Program-made: the position numbers and the translations under genes
The notes under the pieces: model-generated
Told to the model about the DNA's origin: nothing
Databases searched by the model: none
The model's input: the letters and a program-made list of their open reading frames with translations, nothing else
Part shown: in pieces, positions 57,129 to 64,000 of the stretch
Position numbering within the stretch: position 1 is the first letter of the stretch
Layout of the letters: each line of letters opens with the position of its first letter
Assembly (NCBI GenBank): GCA_011503125.2
Contig: WWBZ02000073.1
Coordinates: forward strand, 1,860,001-1,924,000
Source of the DNA: Botryosphaeria dothidea
Taxonomy: Eukaryota; Ascomycota; Dothideomycetes; Botryosphaeriales; Botryosphaeriaceae
Reading direction: 5' to 3'
Length of the DNA stretch: 64,000 bases

Positions 57129-59163
57129 AACAAGTATCACTACGCAGTTTGATGATGAAAAAACTCTAAAATGGTAAACGGAGAGATATCTGGAGGGAAG
57201 AGATATCCTATAGATTGATGCCCCTGTTGGAAAATACGAATCAGCTTCGCTTGCTAAGTCAACTTGAATTATTTGACAGAAGTCAGGATTAAACAAGGAA
57301 CCTTTGATCTCATATGGATTATTCAAATTCAGTCGACTAAGGCTATGTGCAGTGAAAATGATGTGTCGGGTGCTTTGGACGTCAGTTCAGAAATTATCCC
57401 CCAACGGTGCCTTGAATCTTAGGACTTTTTCCCTTTTGAACACCATGTTCAGCGGATAAGGCCAAAAGCTGGGATAGCGAGGCCAACAGAGAGACTACAT
57501 TCTATTCTACCTGGATTGATAGAGTAATGGTATGTTTCAAAGTAGACACATGCTTTTCATTCCCGCATCCATCATCACCGCTGTAAAATATCCACAATTC
57601 TTATTCACGGCAAAGCGTTTAGATCTGTCAAAGGAATTTTATATGTGGCCGAACCCCTCTAGAGCATTGGTTTAATGCTGTGGTGCTTACATTCTCATTC
57701 TAAAGAATTGGAAGATAGCAATATAGATGAAATCCATGGAAATCAGGAGCAGAATGAAAGAAGCTCGATCGACTATTCAGCGTTGAAGTAAAGAAGTGCT
57801 GACGTGGAGCAAGGACGAACGCCCGCCTTGCTCCTTCATTTACTTCGGGGCATCTCTCTCCACTCTTGCGTAGCTGCAGATTCGATACTTGCGTGTTTCA
57901 CTCTAGTAACAAGGCGGTATCATAACTAGATAGATGCGCCTTGGTGGAGATGCTACCACCACTAAGGATTCACTATCCCCCAAGCGTAATTCACTAGCTT
58001 GCTCATCGTCGTTGCGACGTGTTCTATTTTTGACAAGTGGGTCATTCTTGGTAGCTGAGAAGAGCTTACCCTCACAAAGCTCGACTGTAAGTATCCATAA
58101 TACTAGAACAAGAACGAGCTGCACGCCTTATCAGCACCGCCGGCAGGAAAATTCCAAGATACAAAGTATGGAAGTAGAGAAATCGCACTTGGTATGGGAG
58201 AAGCGTAGTCACCGCCTCACCAACTGAAACCCAATCATCATTCACAATTCCATGAACGTCAACTGTTCACTCCAGGCACAAACAGGTCAGGGGTCACGAC
58301 TTCATATTTTCGTTACACGCTAAATGCCAATTAACGTACAACATCTACCCAATGAAGACACCATCATGACCGTACGCACTATGAGAGATCTCCCACTCTC
58401 ATTGCAGATCCAACTGGGAGCCGCTGCACCTTCCCCTGTATGCGCTAACCAATGATTCGCCCACTTGCCGAATTCATCATTCCAAAAGTTCTCTCTTTCC
58501 AACAACAGGCAATTCGAACCTCCATCAACGTCGTCTGCTAGTTCGTTATTGTTGAATTTTTTCGTTAGGATCAGAAAGTCGTAGCACGACGCAGCGACAC
58601 CAATCCTTTGCTTCGTATTTTTTTTCTGCAAGCGGGGCAAACTGGATGGGAAAAAGAATTTTTGGGAACTGGGTGTAAAAGGATCCAAAACGAGAAAAGC
58701 AAAAAGGACCAGCAAGTGTTGGTCTTCGGATATATCATTGTGGGGGTTGGGGGTTGTTGGGGTGATGATACATTTGAATTCCATCAGAAAGCTAAAATGA
58801 TGTGAAAAAGGACTTAGGATCCTTCAGCCATTAAGGGGAAGGATCCTCCCAGCCGGTACGCCTTCGAGGGGTATGTAGTTATCTCCTCTATTCCGATGAC
58901 AGGTAAAAGAAGTCGATGAAAAGGGATACATCAGAGCTGCTCTGATATTTTTGTGAGAGTACAGCACCGAAGGCTATGGTCATACGGTTCATCAGAGCAG
59001 ACACCGACAGCAGGATGGTTTACTAGTTGTTTTGATGCGTCGGGCTGGTTGTGGCATAGAGTTGAACAGACATGGACGAGTCGTGTCGAAGACGGTCGAA
59101 CGTGCCCGACCATAACGTATGTCTAGGCGACCAGGATATGTTTCAATGGTGGACGCTTTGTGA
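57129..59163. other. 2.0 kb convergent intergenic region
   Basis: This lies between the stop codons of the transaldolase and FHA genes. It is visibly lower in GC than its neighbours, with only short frames and no recognisable domain. A 10-bp inverted repeat lies at 58816-58847. No tRNA or transposon ends were recognised. Confidence 0.55.
58816..58847. repeat. 10-bp inverted repeat
   Basis: AGGATCCTTC (58816-58825) is exactly complementary to GAAGGATCCT (58838-58847) with a 12-nt spacer; CCTT and AAGG inside the spacer region offer an alternative shorter pairing. It lies in non-coding DNA between two converging genes. Confidence 0.75.
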
Positions 59164-60865
59164 TCAGTAGCGCGGGCGCTTCCAGTAGTATTGCTGAACA
59201 GGTAGGATTAGCTAAACGGGCACGACAGGGACTAGAGTTGCAAGTATATCGTGCGTTCGTTCTTACCTTGTGGGCCTTCCTGACTGACCGCAATCCAGTG
59301 CCGCCAATGCCTCCCACAACAGCATCGCGCCGCATCTGGTTGTCGTCCATCTCGGGGACGTAGTAGTACTCGTTCTCTAGTTGCTGACCAGAAGCGTCCT
59401 TGCCGACACGCGTGATTTCACCAATGCAGGGGATTCGGTCAAGCATTTGCTGAAGATCGCTGCCGGTCAGCCTGGCCATTGACTCTGCAGCTTGTTCCTC
59501 CATCATGGCTCCCTTGCCAGTGCGACGAGAGCGGTTACCGTCGGTGGATCCACGCAGCTCTGCTGGCAAGTTGCCGAAGATCGTCGACAGGGGCATTGAG
59601 TGGAGGCGGGAGAAAGCAAGCTGATTGATGACGTGGTTCTTGATCGGCGACTCGTTGATTCTGCGAGTTGACTCGGAGCTGGTGCGTGGGGGATCAGAAT
59701 TGCTCAGTGCGCCGTCGGGAGACTCTGGGCGGGACCTTGCATCCTTAAGTGGGCGACGACGCCTTTGCTGGGATGAAGCTGCCCCACTGTTGCCGTTGGA
59801 CATCGACTGCATACGCGAGAGAATGTTCGCACCGAAAGGACCGAAGGAGTGAACAACAGGATCATTTTCTTCATCCCGATCAGAGAAGTCGTCAGAGTCG
59901 AAAGACGAAAAACTGGTCTGGGAGTCCTTACCCTCTTGGGCAGAACCGCAGGCTGTCCGTGACGATTGGGACTCGGCAAGGGTAGCCTTCGCCTTATCAT
60001 CGCCAGACTCGCCATCCTCATACACTTGGACGGCCGGGGGTTCGAGATCAGCCGGGTCGGAAGCCAGGAATGTCTCGTCATTGGTGTGGGAGGCCTGAAG
60101 CACAGGAGACTCGGGGGACTGGGGAGCAAAGGGAGGAGGGCTAGAATTGAAGCCAGTGGCAGAGAGGGCCCTCTTCTTAGTAGGGCTCTGTTCTTCCCAG
60201 GTGGTATCCGAACCCGCCGACATGCTCCGCCTCCTGTTGTGGATCAAGGGCCACGCGATCAGGACGCGGGTGTCTTGCACATCCAGCATGATATCCGCCA
60301 AGGGCCGGTCTGACGAGAAGGTATCGCCCTTGGCTAGATCGTATATCTGCCCGCGGCAATGGACCTTGGCCCCATTCCAACCTAGACACTCAATGATGAC
60401 TTGGCCTGACGCGTGGGCCTCGGTAGGGGCGAGGTATACGGCGCTCACATGGACGCGTGAAATTAGTCGATTGGCGGATAATTGATGATGAGACGAGTTG
60501 CTCGAGCGACCCATGAGGACGGGCTCTCCATTGGCGGGCACCTCGATGGAAGGCACGGCACAGAGGGGGTTGCGTTCGGAAAGGGCAGACAGGGTCCGCT
60601 GGAGGCCCGGGCGGGCCTGACGCGTCGGCGATGAGGGCAGGATGCCGGTCGACGAGGTGGGCATTGGGGTAGGGTAGTACTTCAACTCGGCCTTGGGGAG
60701 CATGCTGTTCTCGTCGAGCTTGCGCTTCGGGGCCCGAGGCAGGGGGGACGAGGACAGAGGCTCGAAGGCCGGCAGCAGCTTGGGCGGGCTGGAGGTGACC
60801 GGCCGCTCCGGCGAGGAGCCGTCAATGGCAAAGGGGCCATACTGGCGGGCGGCGGGCGACTCCAT
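59164..60865 (-). CDS. FHA-domain protein of the Tos4/Plm2 type
   Basis: Two exons on the minus strand, 60865-59267 and 59193-59164, give 542 residues; the last exon is only 30 nt and encodes QYYWKRPRY and the stop. The FHA domain spans about residues 100-206: Gly119-Arg120 (VLMGRSSNSSHH), SRVHV with His139, and Asn164-Gly165 in GWNGAKVH, the phosphothreonine-binding positions. The rest is Ser/Pro-rich. The C-terminal half has FSRLHSMPLSTIFGNLPAEL and LQQMLDRIPCIGEITRVGKD, conserved among fungal Tos4/Plm2 homologues. Yeast Tos4 and Plm2 are chromatin-associated G1/S targets acting in the replication-stress response. The ATG at 60865 (MESPAARQ) is preferred to the upstream in-frame ATG at 61183, whose extension looks like translated leader. 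An unspliced message would instead add about 47 unrelated residues. Confidence 0.85.
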
Positions 60866-62119
60866 GGCGTCGAGGATGGGTGACGACGCGAGCGATGGCC
60901 GTGGCTGGTCGACAGCAGCAGCGCGTGAAGACGGTCCGGCGATGCGGCACGCGACGGACGTGACCGCAGCTGCTGAGGTGCTCCTGGCAGGGGCACGGAC
61001 AGGGACCGCGAGAGGAAACGTGTGCGGAAAGAAGATTAAAGAGAAGCGGCCATGACGGTCAGGGCGGAGAGGAAAAGAGGGCGAGGATGGCGGCGGGCCG
61101 GCAGCGAATTTGAACGAGTCTGACGCGGTGCGCGCTGTGGATGCTTCGACGCGGACGCTCAGACTTGCTCCACCTTCAGGCAAGAATCCCGTGCCGATGG
61201 CGCATTATTCCAAGCCCGCAAAACACGCCAGCCTTCGCGCGGGCCTTTCTGGCTGGCTGTCTGCGCCTGCGGTCAGCTCGGCCGCGGCCAGCTGCACATA
61301 TATCCGGCTTTGCCCACGCGTGTCTGGCCGGCATGGGCGCCCTCGCGCGTTGCATGCACCCTTCCAATTCTGCTGCGCCGAGCGCACTCCCAGCCTCACC
61401 ATGACATCGGGGCGCGTTTAGTGCACGCGGTGGACGCGCCGCAGCACCGCAGATCGCGGCCCCCAGGCGTCCCTGGCCTGCAGACTCCGGACGCCCGCGC
61501 ACCAGCGCCAGCAGTGTTAAAGTATCAAGCTGCTGCGCTGCTGCCCGCTCGTGGCCGCGGACAGGCATTGCCGTGCCGGAGCCCTGCTTTTTTGAAGTTG
61601 GCTGCTTGCTTGCTTGCTTGCTGCGCGGCGCGGCCTGTCCGCTGGCCTGTCGCAGCAGCTTCCCGATCGGCTGTCTCGCGTGACGGAGGACGCTCTGCAT
61701 CAGGTACGAGCTTCGCAACATATTGCACCGGCAAATGCAAATATATGCATGTGAGCGAGAAGAAATCACCCGCACAGAAATGTACAAAACGCGACCCCAT
61801 ATCCACGCCCAGCCTCACTTTCCCCCACGTTTGACGTGCCTGCTGTTGCGGTTACGTGCGAGCCGATCCCGTCGCCAACCAAGGTTACGAGTCGTGAAGC
61901 GTCCAGGTCGACGCGAGCGCGGTCGTGATGATGTTGGTATGGTCTCGCGCCGGCCAATCGGCGTGCTCTTGCGTGTGGTCCCCGTAGGGCGGTGACAGGC
62001 GGCAGAAATTTGCATGCGCCATGCCCGACAATTTTGGCCTAGAATTTCTTCCGCAGCTGTTTCCTCTGCGTACACGAGGAACTTGCTCGCCGTCTGTCCA
62101 CCCTCGCGATACCGCAGCC
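60866..62119. promoter_or_regulatory. Divergent promoter region between the FHA gene and cic1
   Basis: A 1.25 kb spacer between outward-facing genes. It is GC-rich on the left and mixed on the right, with a short (TTGC)n tract near 61602-61620. Open frames on both strands have no family support. Confidence 0.55.
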
Positions 62120-63351
62120 ATGGCGCCCTCCTCCACTGCTCTTACCACCAAGCCCCAATCAGGCTCGCCTTACCAGCTCGACTCTGCGCAGGCCCTGCGC
62201 GCCGCAAAGGCCCTGTCCGCCCACATCAAGTCGGCTGAGAGCACCAAGGCCGCCCAGTCCACCAAGAAGAACCTCCTTGAGGATGAGTCTTCCGACGAGG
62301 AGGTTTCCACCGACGGCCAGATTCCCGTGTGGCTGGTGGTCACTACCAAGAAGCACGTGGTCGACAAGAAGCGTCTCAAGCCGGCAAAAATCGCCTTGCC
62401 GCATCCTTTGTCTCTGCCCGCTCAGAGGATATGCTTGATGTAAGGGAGAACTAGCCATTTGGGACCGACGAGAGCAATAGCAGCTGACTTTTCTATGTGC
62501 GCAGTACCGCTGACCCGCAGCGCTCGTACAAGGACCTGATTGAAGAGTCTGCCTTCCCCCAGGAGCTGCGCGAGCGTATCGGTCGCGTAATCGGAATCTC
62601 CAAGCTCAAGACGAAGTACAAGACGTATGAAACAAAGCGCCAGCTCTATGCAGAGTACGACATATTCCTGGCCGACGATCGCATCATCACCTTCCTGCCA
62701 AACGTCCTTGGCAAGGTGTTCTACAAGAATACAGCCAAGCGCCCTGTCCCTGTCAACCTGATGGGCAACGAAAAGGTCCAAAAGGACGCCGAGGGCAAGA
62801 AGCCAAAGAAGCAATCGGATGACAAGAGCTCTAGCATCGTCGGTTCTCCGGCAGTTGTGGCGAAGGATATTCAGAAGGCGCTGGATTCGGCTCTGGTGCA
62901 TCTGAGCCCTTCCACAACCACCGCCATTCGTGTTGCGCACGCGACCTTCGAGCCGCAGCAGATTGCCAAGAACGTTGAGGCCGTGGTCAACGGTTTGACG
63001 GCGCAGGAGAAGTTGATTCCGAAGGGCTGGAGAAACATTCGCTCGCTTCACATTAAGGGACCGGAGACCACTGCACTTCCGATTTGGCTAGCTGACGAGC
63101 TCTGGGTGGACGAGCAGGATGTTTTGGACGAGAAGCACCAGCCCGTCGACAAGTCAGAGAGGTTGAAGATCACGGATGGCGAGCAGAGCAAGAAGCGCAA
63201 ATCGCTTGAGAGCACAAAGGAGGAGTCTACCGATAAACCAGCTAAGAAGACGAAGAAGGAGAAAGTGCAGGGTGATGACTTGAGCAAGGAGATCGCATTG
63301 CGGAAGGAGAGATTGAAGAAGCAGAAGGCTGCAGCGCGGGCGGAGGCATAA
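62120..63351 (+). CDS. cic1: Ribosomal L1-domain ribosome biogenesis protein (Cic1/Nsa3-Utp30 family)
   Basis: Two exons, 62120-62439 and 62505-63351, give 388 residues. A Lys-rich N-terminus with an acidic patch (EDESSDEEVS) precedes the L1-like domain, about residues 65-285: IPVWLVVTTKKHVVDKKRLK, TADPQRSYKDLIEESAFPQE, KLKTKYKTYETKRQLYAEYD and FLADDRIITFLPNVLGKVFY are typical of Cic1/RSL1D1. The C-terminal 80 residues are Lys/Glu-rich with a nuclear-signal-like cluster (KKTKKEKVQ). Family knowledge: Cic1/Nsa3 binds pre-60S particles in the nucleolus near ITS2, while Utp30 acts on the small-subunit processome; the lysine-rich tail and size favour Cic1. In-frame codons upstream of the ATG are open to an ATG at 62021, but that extension shows no similarity. 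The intron has a GTAAGG donor and GCGCAG acceptor. Confidence 0.88.
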
Positions 63352-64000
63352 TTCCTTTTCTACGTTGGATGCGATAGTGTCAGCAGGAAATGCGGGGCGT
63401 TCTGGCGTCGAGCAGATCAAGAAGGATCTGATGGCATTTGGAGCAAGCATTCGGTTCAGGTCCCCCAAAAGCAGCGTCATTATTCATACAACAGGGTCTT
63501 TTTTCCACTTGTAGGGATGCGGACAAAGGCCCCAATTCTCTGTCGGCTTTGATCGGACCTCGGGCTCGCTTGCTCGTTGTGATTTATCGTCCTTTGGCCC
63601 TAATGCGCGATTGCAATACTTTTAAGGGCAGCCGCCGGGGCCGCATGTGGCAGTTGAAGTGGCCGTCTTGTGATGTTGCCCTGCTTATAATCGGCGCACG
63701 GGGATTCGCGCTGGGACTCTGACTAGCGCAGGTGCACAGTGCACAAGGCCCAGGTCCTCGCTCCTTCGCTTCTTGTCGAAACAAGTGAGCAGGGCGGTCG
63801 CGACAGATAGACCACCCGACGACCAGGGTATGTCAAGCGCAGCGTAACCTTGAGGCAGCCGAAGCCAAGCGCCTGGGAAGGCAGATCTCCACAGTGAAAC
63901 CCCACCACGGCCGCGATCTGCCTCGCGCATGACAGAGAGGGAGTCGAGCAACCACCTCACTATCTTACAGTTAGGTAAGCCCTCCACAGTTACGTCGCAC
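63352..64000. other. 3' flank of cic1 to the window edge
   Basis: About 650 bp containing the cic1 3' UTR. Short frames on the minus strand near 63584-63987 lack domains. No gene is supported. Confidence 0.55.

Noticed and set aside
60866..61183. N-terminal extension of the FHA protein to the ATG at 61183
   Set aside because: The extra 106 residues are low complexity and look like translated leader; MESPAARQ at 60865 gives a family-like start.

Overview
This is a 64 kb piece of nuclear DNA from a filamentous ascomycete (Pezizomycotina, plausibly Dothideomycetes; the class is only inferred). The evidence is short GT-AG introns of about 45-125 nt with CTAAC/CTGAC-like branch points, pyrimidine-rich promoters, and a fungus-typical gene set (Medusa, HET-C2/GLTP, SERINC/Tms1, Csf1, Rrn7, Eaf7, Vps52). 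I support 21 protein-coding genes and rebuilt their exons by hand. I found no rRNA, no convincing tRNA, no CRISPR array, no recognisable transposase or reverse transcriptase, and no biosynthetic gene cluster.

Layout. 1-6400 (-) is the N-terminal two thirds of the giant lipid-transfer protein Csf1, cut by the window edge. It is divergent from 6872-9271 (+), a seven-exon DUF300/OSTalpha-TMEM184 membrane protein. 12194-14146 (+) encodes a disordered protein with a possible myristoylation site and a CRIB-like motif. A 10.1 kb stretch without a supported gene follows. It has a relatively AT-rich half and a very GC-rich half with G-quadruplex-type tracts, and it leads to the developmental regulator medA at 24245-26545 (+). 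Another 4.4 kb empty stretch lies downstream of medA.

From 31 kb on, genes are denser: SERINC/Tms1 (-), nodulin-like MFS transporter (+), mitochondrial inner-membrane peptidase Imp2 (+), tartrate/D-malate-type dehydrogenase (-), HET-C2 glycolipid transfer protein (+), NuA4 subunit Eaf7 (-), a small secreted cysteine protein (+), an atypical SDR (-), GARP subunit Vps52 (-), eIF5A (+), Pol I factor Rrn7 (+), ubiquitin-L40 (+), a probably mitochondrial classical SDR (-), a divergent transaldolase (+), an FHA protein of the Tos4/Plm2 type (-) and the L1-domain ribosome-biogenesis factor Cic1/Utp30 (+).

The genes do not form a pathway. There are loose themes: ribosome production and translation (eIF5A, Rrn7, ubiquitin-L40, Cic1) between 49 and 63 kb, and membrane lipid or trafficking functions (Csf1, SERINC, HET-C2, Vps52). 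The most unusual observations are a ubiquitin-L40 start codon split by an intron and followed by a 7-nt exon; two overlapping perfect inverted repeats carrying mirrored CCGNCGG sites in the dehydrogenase/het-c2 promoter; the isolation of medA; a secreted protein ending in a DxDxDGxxD calcium-loop motif; and a transaldolase with an altered signature motif.
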